This document shows positions 7,516 to 15,147 of a DNA stretch of 15,147 nucleotides, piece by piece. Location of the stretch: positions 1 through 15,147 of the forward strand of contig CALZLE010000326.1 in NCBI GenBank assembly GCA_945788205.1, written 5' to 3'. The notes under the pieces were generated by a model. It had not been told where the DNA came from. It was given only the letters and a program-made list of their open reading frames with translations, and ran no database searches. Both the position numbers and the translations under genes were made by a program. The stretch is from an uncultured Desulfuromonadales bacterium. Lineage in GTDB: Bacteria; Desulfobacterota; Desulfuromonadia; Desulfuromonadales; Geopsychrobacteraceae. Numbering within the stretch: position 1 is the first letter of the stretch; each line of letters begins with the position of its first letter.

Positions 7516-8382
7516 TTATTCAGCAGCAGGAGTCGTCTTTTCAACAGCTGGTGCTTCTGCTTCAACAACCGGAGCCTCTTCGACAACCGGAGCAGCTGGA
7601 GCTTCTTCAACTTTAGCAGGCGCAGCCTCAGCCTTGGCAGGAGCGGCCTTAACAGCAGGCTCATCTTTGCCCTCAGCAGCAGTCTGTTTTTGATCCTTAC
7701 GACGCTGATTGCCTTCGATACAGGCTTCTGCCATTTTGCTGGCAAACAGGCGGATGGCGCGAATAGCGTCATCATTACCCGGAATAATATAATCAATATT
7801 ATCAGGGTCACAGTTTGTATCGACAACAGCTACGACAGGAATACCAAGTTTTTTGGCCTCCAGAACCGCAATCGCTTCTTTTTTAGGATCGATAATGAAG
7901 ACAGCGGCGGGCAGTTTGGCCATGTTCTTGATGCCACCGAGGTTTCTCTCCAACTTGATACGCTCACGCTCAATCTGCAGAGCCTCTTTTTTGGTGTACT
8001 GCTCAATCGTCCCATCAGCAACCATTGCCTCGATCTTCTTCAAACGATCGATACTCTGCTTGATGGTGGTAAAGTTGGTCAGCATGCCACCGAGCCAACG
8101 GTTGTTGACATAGAACTGCTCAGCGCGCAGAGATTCTTCAACGATAGCGTCCTGGGCCTGCTTCTTAGTGCCGACAAACAGAACTTTTTCGCCACTGGCG
8201 ACGGTGTCCTGAATGAACTGGTAGGCGGTTTTGAAATAACGAACGGTCTTCTGCAGGTCAACAATGTAGATACCGTTACGAGCGCCGAAGATATATGGTT
8301 TCATCTTCGGGTTCCAGCGTTTGGTCTGGTGACCAAAGTGAACGCCGGCTTCAAGCAGTTGTTTCATGGAAATTTGTGCCAT
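7516..8382 (-). CDS. rpsB: 30S ribosomal protein S2 with acidic Ala/Pro-rich tail
   Basis: S2 binds late to the 30S head, near protein S1 and the mRNA exit. The first 230 or so residues match the family closely: LLEAGVHFGHQTKRWNPKM (9-27), FGARNGIYIVDL (32-43), NNRWLGGMLTNF (93-104), DPKKEAIAVLEAKKLGIPVVAVVDTN (165-190, quoted as two parts: DPKKEAIAV and LGIPVVAVVDTN) and IPGNDDAIRAI (200-210). The remaining residues, about 231-288, form a low-complexity tail of alanine, glutamate, proline and valine, some 45 residues longer than E. coli S2. The ATG is preceded by AAGGAG at 8 nt. It is the first gene of the translation operon, with a promoter about 120-150 nt upstream and a structured leader in which autoregulation by S2 is possible. 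Confidence 0.96.
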   Translation of the reverse strand: MAQISMKQLLEAGVHFGHQTKRWNPKMKPYIFGARNGIYIVDLQKTVRYFKTAYQFIQDTVASGEKVLFVGTKKQAQDAIVEESLRAEQFYVNNRWLGGMLTNFTTIKQSIDRLKKIEAMVADGTIEQYTKKEALQIERERIKLERNLGGIKNMAKLPAAVFIIDPKKEAIAVLEAKKLGIPVVAVVDTNCDPDNIDYIIPGNDDAIRAIRLFASKMAEACIEGNQRRKDQKQTAAEGKDEPAVKAAPAKAEAAPAKVEEAPAAPVVEEAPVVEAEAPAVEKTTPAAE

Positions 8383-8429
8383 TTTTCTTGCTCCTTCTTT
8401 CTGGTTTAGTTCCTCCGCTTCATTCTTTT

Positions 8430-8470
8430 CTGTCAGGCCTCTGGTGTTGAACGAGAACCACCCTGAACAG
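8430..8470 (-). promoter_or_regulatory. Potential structured element in the rpsB leader
   Basis: Within the inferred rpsB 5' untranslated region, CTGTTCAG (8470-8463) can pair with CTGACAG (8436-8430) with one bulged U. An inner GGTG can pair with CACC, giving an imperfect two-part stem-loop. S2 represses its own synthesis through the rpsB leader in gammaproteobacteria; whether this hairpin does the same job is unknown. I do not recognise a conserved S2-leader motif. Confidence 0.3.
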
Positions 8471-8502
8471 ATCCTGAAGCGTGTGTATTGAATAACTGCA
8501 CG

Positions 8503-8531
8503 ACTATAAAATTCAAGCGGCTGCCAAGCAA
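8503..8531 (-). promoter_or_regulatory. Probable rpsB operon promoter
   Basis: On the minus strand TTGCTT (8531-8526) is separated by exactly 17 nt from TATAGT (8508-8503), a one-mismatch -10 box. The implied transcription start near 8496 gives a leader of about 110 nt before rpsB. It is the best sigma-70-like match in the rpsB-lptF divergent region on this strand. Confidence 0.6.
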
Positions 8532-8610
8532 GTGAATTTTTCTAAATAATCCAGCCAATAACTCTTTATTTTGCACCACTATTTTCCTTAAGACAGAGAG
8601 GTTTAGTATA

Positions 8611-8639
8611 TTTACAGACGACCACAGCTGTACTAATAT
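8611..8639 (+). promoter_or_regulatory. Candidate lptF promoter predicting a leaderless mRNA
   Basis: TTTACA (8611-8616) and TAATAT (8634-8639) are spaced by 17 nt. Transcription would begin at about 8646-8648, which is the lptF ATG itself. The spacer contains an 8-bp palindrome, ACAGCTGT (8624-8631). An alternative -10 (TATATT at 8607-8612) has no good -35 partner. The lack of any Shine-Dalgarno before lptF agrees with a leaderless start. Confidence 0.5.
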
Positions 8640-8647
8640 GCGCCACC

Positions 8648-9838
8648 ATGTCAAGTCTGCGTCTTCACAAATATATAAGTAAAGAGATCAGCGTTCCTGC
8701 GATTCTGAGCCTGCTGATTTTTTCCTTCGTGCTGTTGATGGGTCGGATCCCGCGACTCACAGAACTGGTGGTCAGCAAAGGTGTCCCGATCCTTGAGATC
8801 GTGCAGTTGTTCAGCTACCTGCTGCCAACCTTTCTCACTGTCACTGTGCCACTATCGTTTTTGCTCGGCATCCTACTTGCTTTTGGCCGCTTGTCAGCTG
8901 ACAACGAGTTCATCGCCCTTAAGGCGACCGGTGTCAGCCTTTACTCATTACTCAAACCGGTACTGGTGATTGCTCTCCTTTTTTCTATCTTGACCGCCTG
9001 GTTGACTATTAGCGTTAAACCAACGGCAAAAACTGCCTTTCGCAGCAAACTGTTTGAGATTGCCTCCAGCCAAGCCAGTGTGGGCATCCGTCCAGGGATA
9101 TTTAATGATGACTTCAACGACCTGGTACTCTATACCCGCGAAATGGATGACCGACAGGGTGTAATGCGAGGGGTATTTATCTCGGACGAGCGGGAAGGGG
9201 AAACGCCAGCAACAATTGTTGCACGACAAGGGCGCTTCATCACGAATCCGGAGGACTATAGTTTAACGCTACGGCTTAGCGATGGCACAATTCATCGACG
9301 GCCAGCAAACGAAAAAAAGTCCACCTACCAAACGGTCAGTTTCAGCAACTACGACATCAACTTAGACATCGGCAAACAGCTGTCTCCAGACACCCCACGC
9401 CGCCGCTCACGAAGCGAACTTTCCTGGGCTGAACTGGGCCAAGCTTACACATCTGCCGCTAATGAAGAGGCGAGATACAAACTCTCGGTTGAAAAGCATA
9501 AACGCATCGCCATCGCTTTTGCGCCCCTGGTCTTCGCACTGGTTGGAGTCCCGCTTGGCCTGCAGTCAAACCGCTCTGGCAAAGGTGCCGGGTTCACTCT
9601 AGCGCTGGCAATTTCGCTTGTTTATTATCTGTTGCTGAGTATCGCCAGCACCTTGGCTGGCAAAGGAGCTCTTCCGGCAGAAGTTGCACTCTGGTTGCCA
9701 AATTGCTGTTTCCTGCTCGGAGGAAGCTATTTCCTACACCGCACTGCCATCGAACAACCGATGACATTTTTCAGCTGGCCAGCAAAATTAATCGGCAAAG
9801 TGAAGACCTCTTTCAGCGCGAAAGAGAAGCGGCCATGA
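8648..9838 (+). CDS. lptF: LptF, LPS export ABC transporter permease
   Basis: LptF pairs with LptG as the membrane half of the LptB2FG ABC transporter, which extracts LPS from the inner membrane and pushes it across the LptA bridge. The 396-residue protein has the family layout: three N-terminal membrane segments (about 16-32, 50-80 and 100-122), a periplasmic beta-jellyroll region (about 123-295), and three C-terminal segments beginning at HKRIAIAFAPLVFALVGVPLG. The coupling-helix region DNEFIALKATG is at 85-95. The ATG has no Shine-Dalgarno before it, and no good in-frame alternative exists. It overlaps lptG by 4 nt and is divergent from rpsB. It could be swapped with LptG in name, but first position and the C-terminal sequence favour LptF. 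Confidence 0.9.
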   Translation: MSSLRLHKYISKEISVPAILSLLIFSFVLLMGRIPRLTELVVSKGVPILEIVQLFSYLLPTFLTVTVPLSFLLGILLAFGRLSADNEFIALKATGVSLYSLLKPVLVIALLFSILTAWLTISVKPTAKTAFRSKLFEIASSQASVGIRPGIFNDDFNDLVLYTREMDDRQGVMRGVFISDEREGETPATIVARQGRFITNPEDYSLTLRLSDGTIHRRPANEKKSTYQTVSFSNYDINLDIGKQLSPDTPRRRSRSELSWAELGQAYTSAANEEARYKLSVEKHKRIAIAFAPLVFALVGVPLGLQSNRSGKGAGFTLALAISLVYYLLLSIASTLAGKGALPAEVALWLPNCCFLLGGSYFLHRTAIEQPMTFFSWPAKLIGKVKTSFSAKEKRP

Positions 9839-10917
9839 ATGTTCTTACCCGATTCCTGCTGAAGCATTTTCTGCGCATCCTGTTCCTCAGCATCGGCGCT
9901 TTTATCGGCATTTATCTGCTGATCGATTTCTTCGAAAAAATCAGTGATTTTATCGAATATAAAGCGACATCAGCGGACTACCTGAGCTACCTGCTGAACA
10001 GTATCCCCTTCATCTTCGTACAAATCTTGCCGTTGGCAATTCTCATGACAGTGGTCTTGACTATCGGCACCCTCAGCAGTAGCAACGAAATCACCGCCAT
10101 GCGGGCCTGTGGAGTGAGCTTGTGGCGCATTGTGCAACCTTTCATGCTGCTGGCCTTCGGCCTGTCACTACTATTACTGACACTCAATGAATTTGTTGTC
10201 CCTCACAACACCAAGGCCTTAAACAACCTGCTAGAGATTAAACTCAAAGGAAAACAACAGCTCAGCCTTAAACGCAACGAGCTCTGGTATCGGGACAGGA
10301 ATCGAATCATCAACATCAGGGTCGCCGACCCACAGGTACAAACACTTCATGGAGTGACCATTTTCAGCCTGGATGACACAAGTAAAATTTCGAGCCGTCA
10401 GGAAACCAAACAGGCTGTGTTTAAGAATGGCAGCTGGTCAGCCGAAACTCTGACGAAACGGAGTTTTGATGGGGTACAGGGTGATTTACTTGGGGTTGAA
10501 ACACGCGAAAACCAGACAATCGATATCGGTCGACAACCGGAAGACTTTGCCCAGCATGCCAACCAAAGTGGAGTTCTCAATTTCCAACAGCTCACCAAAA
10601 TGGTCCATAAACTTGATCGAGAAGGGATCGACGCAACCCGTCAGCGGGTCGATATGCACACTCGACTCGCAGCCCCCTTTACCTGCCTGATCATGGCTTT
10701 CCTCGGGGTCCCCTTTGCACTGCAGCGCGGTCGTAACAGCAATATCGCTTTGGGAATCGGCCTGAGCCTGGGAATCGGCGTGCTGTATTTCATCCTCCAA
10801 TCACTGATTATTGCCTTCGGTTACTCAGGTGCTCTGCCACCATTTCTGGCCGCCTGGACGACCAACGTCATCTTCTTGATGTTGGGAGTCTGGCTACTAT
10901 TGAGTGTGAAGGAATAA
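9835..10917 (+). CDS. lptG: LptG, LPS export ABC transporter permease
   Basis: This 360-residue protein is the second permease of the LptB2FG complex. It begins with the LptG-like MNVLTRFLLKHFLRILFLS and a membrane segment at about 13-31. Further segments lie near 57-79 and 100-122, followed by a periplasmic jellyroll and three C-terminal segments starting at RLAAPFTCLIMAFLGVPFALQ. The cytoplasmic SSSNEITAMRACG (81-93) corresponds to the coupling helix that contacts the LptB ATPase. The frame is open further upstream, but I chose the ATG at 9835-9837 because it overlaps the lptF stop as ATGA and gives the standard N-terminus. A bidirectional terminator begins 17 nt after the stop. The ATPase gene lptB is not in this window. 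Confidence 0.92.
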   Translation: MNVLTRFLLKHFLRILFLSIGAFIGIYLLIDFFEKISDFIEYKATSADYLSYLLNSIPFIFVQILPLAILMTVVLTIGTLSSSNEITAMRACGVSLWRIVQPFMLLAFGLSLLLLTLNEFVVPHNTKALNNLLEIKLKGKQQLSLKRNELWYRDRNRIINIRVADPQVQTLHGVTIFSLDDTSKISSRQETKQAVFKNGSWSAETLTKRSFDGVQGDLLGVETRENQTIDIGRQPEDFAQHANQSGVLNFQQLTKMVHKLDREGIDATRQRVDMHTRLAAPFTCLIMAFLGVPFALQRGRNSNIALGIGLSLGIGVLYFILQSLIIAFGYSGALPPFLAAWTTNVIFLMLGVWLLLSVKE

Positions 10918-10934
10918 CAGGGCACCACAAAACA

Positions 10935-10970
10935 AAAAAGCCCGATCAGAATGTCTGACCGGGCTTTTTC
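10935..10970. terminator. Bidirectional terminator between lptG and ahcY
   Basis: A stem of AAAAAGCCCG paired with CGGGCTTTTT (10935-10944 with 10960-10969) is extended, after one A/C mismatch, by TCAGA/TCTGA and closed by a 3-nt loop. The plus-strand RNA ends in a U run for lptG. The minus-strand RNA ends in UUUUUUGUUUU for ahcY, whose stop is 20 nt away. One element therefore serves both convergent genes. Confidence 0.93.
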
Positions 10971-10989
10971 ATGTTACTCAAACTAGCAC

Positions 10990-12420
10990 TTAATAGCGAT
11001 AAGTATCCGGCTTATAGGGCCCGGCAACCGGAATCCCAAGATACTTCGACTGATCGTCTGACAGCACCGTCAGTTTGGCACCAAGCTTGTCAAGATGTAG
11101 ACGGGCGACCTTCTCATCCAGCTGCTTTGGCAGTACGTAAACCTTGTTTTCGTACTGATCGGCATTCTGGAACAATTCGATCTGTGCCATGACCTGGTTG
11201 GTGAAGGAATTCGACATCACAAAGCTCGGATGACCAGTGGCACAACCAAGATTGAGCAGACGACCTTCGGCCAGAACAATCACGCCGTGGCCATCTTCGA
11301 ATTCCCAACGATCGACTTGCGGCTTGATGTTTTGCCGTGTCACCGCACCATCTTTCTCCATCGTTGCCATTTCAATCTCGTTATCAAAATGACCGATATT
11401 GCCAACAATGGCATTGTTCTTCATCTGCTTCATATGCTCGAAGGTGATGACATCTTTGTTGCCAGTGGTGGTCACATAGATATCAGCATAATCGAGAACG
11501 TCTTCAACCCGCTTAACTTCATAACCTTCCATCAGTGCCTGCAATGCACAAATCGGGTCGATCTCGGTGACAATAACCCGAGCCCCCTGTCCGCGCAGCG
11601 ACTGACAACAGCCTTTGCCAACATCACCGTATCCGCAGACTACAGCAACTTTACCGGAGATCATGACATCGGTCGCACGCATAATGCCATCGACCAATGA
11701 ATGACGACAGCCGTAAACATTGTCAAATTTCGACTTGGTCACAGCATCATTAACGTTCATCGCCGGGAACAACAAGCTGCCATCCTCTTCCATCTGGTAG
11801 AGACGGTGGACACCAGTTGTGGTTTCCTCGGTGACACCTTTAATCGAAGCTGCGGTTTTGATCCACTTCATCGCGTCGGCAATGATCGACTTCTCGAGCT
11901 GGTTGACCAGCTCACGCCAATCTTCCGGATCATCCTCACTGACATTCGGCACAGCATCTTTCGACCACTCATTGCCCTTGAGAACAAACATGGTCGCGTC
12001 GCCACCATCATCAAGAATCATATTCGGCAGTTCACCGTCCGGCCAGGCCAGCGCCTGCTCGGTACACCACCAGTATTCGGAAAGGGTTTCGCCCTTCCAG
12101 GCAAAGACTGGAATCCCTTGCGGATTAGCAGCAGTCCCCTCTGGACCAACAGCGATTGCGGCGGCAGCATGATCCTGGGTCGAGAAGATATTACAGGAAC
12201 ACCACCGTACCTTGGCACCCAAGTCGACCAAAGTTTCGATCAACACTGCAGTCTGAATGGTCATGTGCAACGAGCCAGAAATCAATGCACCATCGAGCGG
12301 TTTCTGCCCAGCATACTCCTCGCGAAGAGCCATCAAACCTGGCATCTCTTCCTGAGCCAGAATGATCTCTTTACGGCCCCACTCAGCCAGGGAAAGATCT
12401 TTTACTTTGAAATCGTCCAC
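10990..12420 (-). CDS. ahcY: Adenosylhomocysteinase (SAH hydrolase)
   Basis: AhcY hydrolyses S-adenosylhomocysteine to adenosine and homocysteine with bound NAD+, relieving product inhibition of methyltransferases. The chosen protein has 476 residues. It shows GSLHMTIQTAVLIETL near 49-64, WCSCNIFSTQDHAAAA near 73-88, the NAD-binding GYGDVGKG at 263-270 and the conserved C-terminus KPDTYRY that closes the neighbouring active site. The frame opens at a TTG (12436-12438), but that codon lies just upstream of an AAGGAG, which sits 9 nt before a GTG at 12418-12420; I therefore start at the GTG. It converges on lptG and follows the glycosyltransferase with an 80-nt gap, so co-transcription with that gene is possible. 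I find no SAH or SAM riboswitch in that gap. Confidence 0.96.
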   Translation of the reverse strand: MDDFKVKDLSLAEWGRKEIILAQEEMPGLMALREEYAGQKPLDGALISGSLHMTIQTAVLIETLVDLGAKVRWCSCNIFSTQDHAAAAIAVGPEGTAANPQGIPVFAWKGETLSEYWWCTEQALAWPDGELPNMILDDGGDATMFVLKGNEWSKDAVPNVSEDDPEDWRELVNQLEKSIIADAMKWIKTAASIKGVTEETTTGVHRLYQMEEDGSLLFPAMNVNDAVTKSKFDNVYGCRHSLVDGIMRATDVMISGKVAVVCGYGDVGKGCCQSLRGQGARVIVTEIDPICALQALMEGYEVKRVEDVLDYADIYVTTTGNKDVITFEHMKQMKNNAIVGNIGHFDNEIEMATMEKDGAVTRQNIKPQVDRWEFEDGHGVIVLAEGRLLNLGCATGHPSFVMSNSFTNQVMAQIELFQNADQYENKVYVLPKQLDEKVARLHLDKLGAKLTVLSDDQSKYLGIPVAGPYKPDTYRY

Positions 12421-12500
12421 TTGACTTATCTCCTTCAATAAAGTTTAAGATTTGCTTTTAAAGAGTGCTCTGTTTAGCATAGTTAGCAAACGGAAACAAG

Positions 12501-13568
12501 TTAGCTTAAGTCAGTTTTTCCCTCTTTGGACCTCAGCCAGATATCGGTTAATTCAAACCAGATTCGCAGCAAAACTGTCGCTGCGAATCGACCAAAAGGA
12601 TTATCCGTCAGCAGGTCGTAGGACGGCTCAAAAAGGCGCGTTAACGTCATGCGACCCTGCCCAACCGGAATCCCGCGACGAAATGCTCGGCGAGCATCAA
12701 GCGCAAAGGTGAGCTGCCAGGCGTGGCCACGTACGTAAGCGCCACTCTTTCGCCAAATTCTCCAGGCCGCGCTGCGCCCCATTTCACTAAACAACTTGCG
12801 AATCAGTTGAAAAAAAGACCGCACCTGCAATTTCTCTGTTTTTGATTGTTGGCGATACACGCCGGGAGCAGCTTCGAAAAACCGATCCCAACCAACGGCC
12901 CGAAAACACATGATCAGCGCACCGAGCAACTGCCGCTGCCAAAGACCTTCGACCTCGAAGCGACGAGCTGAAGTACTAATTTCGACTGGCAACAGCTGCC
13001 ACTGGCCGACCTCTCTAAGCCGCTCAGCAAAATCCGTATCTTCCATCACCGGTAGCGTCTCGCAAAAGCCCCCAAGCTGCTGATAAAAATCGCTCCGGAG
13101 CAGAAAGCCTTGATCGCCATGAATGGTTTCAGGTCGACCCAGCCGTGCTTTCCATTCGTAATAATAGTAGCCCACAGACGGCGTCTCCTCGGCACGTCTG
13201 AATTTAAGGGCGAAATGGCCGGCCAGATTTCGACTACCGGTCCGCTGCACACTGTCGAGCGCCTTACGCAAAGCCAAGGGATCAGCAAACCGACTATCAA
13301 CATGCAGAAACAATAACCAATCGGCTTTGGCCTGCTCAGCTCCGCAATTCATCTGTCGACCACGTCCGGCAGGTGCTGACACAATTGTGTGGGAGCCTTG
13401 CCGAAATTCATCCTGCAGCCATTCCAGACCACCATCAGTCGAGCCGCCATCAACAACCAACAATTCAAAATCGACCTGTTGTTGACGCCGCAGATCGGCC
13501 AACAAATCAGGTAATTCGTCTCTTTCATTGAGGATCGGAATGACGATGCTCAGCTCAACTTGATTCAT
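12501..13568 (-). CDS. Family-2 glycosyltransferase (TIGR04283-like) with C-terminal extension
   Basis: The N-terminal 220 or so residues are a GT-A fold glycosyltransferase resembling the group called rSAM/selenodomain-associated transferase 2. Visible motifs are LSIVIPILNE (6-15), VVDGGSTDGG (38-47), the group-typical AGRGRQMN (67-74), LHVDS (88-92) in the position of the metal-binding DxD, GDQG (151-154) and MEDTDF (175-180). Residues from about 225 to 355 form an extra, arginine- and aromatic-rich region that I do not recognise; members of this group are usually little more than 220 residues. The sugar donor and acceptor are unknown. The ATG has no clear Shine-Dalgarno. The gene is divergent from eno and precedes ahcY by 80 nt. 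The partner transferase-1 gene often found next to such proteins is absent here. Confidence 0.8.
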   Translation of the reverse strand: MNQVELSIVIPILNERDELPDLLADLRRQQQVDFELLVVDGGSTDGGLEWLQDEFRQGSHTIVSAPAGRGRQMNCGAEQAKADWLLFLHVDSRFADPLALRKALDSVQRTGSRNLAGHFALKFRRAEETPSVGYYYYEWKARLGRPETIHGDQGFLLRSDFYQQLGGFCETLPVMEDTDFAERLREVGQWQLLPVEISTSARRFEVEGLWQRQLLGALIMCFRAVGWDRFFEAAPGVYRQQSKTEKLQVRSFFQLIRKLFSEMGRSAAWRIWRKSGAYVRGHAWQLTFALDARRAFRRGIPVGQGRMTLTRLFEPSYDLLTDNPFGRFAATVLLRIWFELTDIWLRSKEGKTDLS

Positions 13569-13603
13569 GACGGCATATTCACTTATAGAGAGGAAAAAAC
13601 GGC

Positions 13604-13631
13604 TTCATTTCGCTGCGGCCTGTGCTATAAA
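13604..13631 (+). promoter_or_regulatory. Candidate eno promoter with extended -10
   Basis: TATAAA at 13626-13631 is preceded by TG one base upstream (13623-13624), an extended -10 element. The -35 region (TTCATT at 13604-13609) is a poor match, as is usual for extended -10 promoters. Transcription would start near 13638, giving a leader of nearly 80 nt. Confidence 0.5.
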
Positions 13632-13715
13632 TAGTCCCTGTTTTTTACGCATCCGTTCCGACAGTTAAGAGTCTGGACGATAACCTGTTAACAACGACAT
13701 ATCAAGGGGTGGAAC

Positions 13716-15002
<1,287 letters not shown>

Positions 15003-15055
15003 ACAGCTCAGATAGAAATGGACTGTCACGTCCTAAAATAGATTGACAGTTTTTC

Positions 15056-15147
15056 TCAAGCCACCTCCCTTGCGGAGGTGGCTTTCTTATGTACTTCTTC
15101 TGGTGTTTTCATGTTCAAGCTCAGGTGTGGTCGCATGCGGTTGTAAA
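15056..15147 (-). CDS. IS3-family transposase (OrfB/integrase core), C-terminal fragment
   Basis: Only the last 29 residues are in the window, entering from the right edge. They contain YNRMRPHLSLNMKTPEEVH, which matches the characteristic end of IS3-family OrfB integrases (YN..RPH.SL...TP). This part follows the catalytic DDE region, which would lie beyond the edge. The frame ends at a TGA (15058-15056). The final residues, KATSAREVA, are encoded by one arm and the loop of a strong hairpin, so either the hairpin is an intrinsic part of the element or the natural C-terminus was altered. Whether the rest of the gene is intact cannot be judged. Confidence 0.85.
   Translation of the reverse strand, partial: YNRMRPHLSLNMKTPEEVHKKATSAREVA
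15058..15088 (+). terminator. Rho-independent terminator facing eno, inside the IS end
   Basis: An 11-bp perfect stem (AAGCCACCTCC at 15058-15068 with its complement at 15074-15084) and a 5-nt loop is followed on the plus strand by TCTT, giving a U-rich run TTTCTT from 15083. No U tract follows on the minus strand, so it should stop transcripts coming from eno rather than the transposase message. It overlaps the transposase stop codon and last ten codons. No other terminator lies between the eno stop and this point. Confidence 0.8.

Larger units (their letters stand above)
15019..15147 (-). mobile_element. Terminal part of an IS3-family insertion sequence
   Basis: The last 92 nt encode, on the minus strand, the C-terminus of an IS3-family transposase. 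About 37 nt after its stop is a sequence, TGGACTGTCACGTCC at 15019-15033 followed by an A-rich stretch, that resembles the TG-beginning terminal inverted repeats of IS3/IS150-type elements. I place the element boundary at 15019. The other end, its inverted repeat and any target duplication lie outside the window, so the boundary is an inference. Confidence 0.65.

Noticed and set aside
7690..8409. A 239-codon open frame on the plus strand opposite rpsB
   Set aside because: It is wholly antisense to a clear S2 gene, shows no recognisable protein features, and reflects codon bias of rpsB.
8433..8654. A 73-codon minus-strand frame in the rpsB-lptF gap, starting with TTG
   Set aside because: No Shine-Dalgarno; it crosses the inferred rpsB promoter and leader, and its composition is not protein-like.
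11701..12441. A 246-codon open frame on the plus strand opposite ahcY
   Set aside because: Fully covered by ahcY, no ribosome site or domain evidence.
12421..12500. Possible SAH or SAM riboswitch before ahcY
   Set aside because: The 80-nt gap is A/T-rich, lacks the conserved G-rich cores and stems of known classes, and is barely long enough.

Overview
The window looks like chromosomal housekeeping DNA from a Gram-negative, Desulfuromonadales-like (Geobacter/Desulfuromonas/Pelobacter relatives) anaerobe. The clues are the gene order rpsB-tsf-pyrH-frr followed by uppS-cdsA-dxr-rseP-tsaB, an LptF/LptG pair (so an outer membrane with LPS), a small clostridial-type 2[4Fe-4S] ferredoxin, a bacterial AhcY and roughly balanced GC. 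The lineage is inferred from gene content and protein flavour, not from a search.

Layout, left to right. (1) Positions 1-4838, minus strand: a tightly packed envelope/isoprenoid operon, transcribed uppS > cdsA > dxr > rseP > tsaB, with overlaps of 5, 4 and 1 nt and one 8-nt gap. It probably continues past the left edge. (2) Positions 4980-8382, minus strand: a translation operon rpsB > tsf > pyrH > frr, plus a 54-residue ferredoxin too short for usual ORF cut-offs. It ends at a strong hairpin terminator (4927-4962) that separates it from the uppS operon. (3) Positions 8383-8647: the divergent control region between rpsB and lptF, with a plausible promoter for each. The rpsB mRNA would have a leader of about 110 nt, whereas lptF may be leaderless. 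(4) Positions 8648-10917, plus strand: lptF-lptG, overlapping by ATGA, closed by a bidirectional terminator that also serves the convergent ahcY. (5) Positions 10990-13568, minus strand: ahcY and a family-2 glycosyltransferase with a long C-terminal extension. (6) Positions 13716-15002, plus strand: eno. (7) From about 15019 to the right edge: the end of an IS3-family insertion sequence, with the last 29 residues of its transposase on the minus strand. It lies only about 16 nt after the eno stop.

Functionally the genes cover ribosome assembly and recycling (S2, EF-Ts, RRF), UMP phosphorylation, isoprenoid and phospholipid precursors (Dxr, UppS, CdsA), the envelope-stress site-2 protease RseP, tRNA t6A synthesis (TsaB), LPS export (LptFG), the S-adenosylhomocysteine cycle and glycolysis. 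I see no CRISPR array, tRNA, rRNA, defence system or previously undescribed multi-gene system. The points worth a second look are at the level of expression signals: an apparent AUU start for cdsA, a possibly leaderless lptF, stacked hairpins between rpsB and tsf, a ferredoxin placed between frr and uppS, a cysteine pair in enolase, and an IS3 element whose transposase end coincides with a terminator directed at eno transcription.
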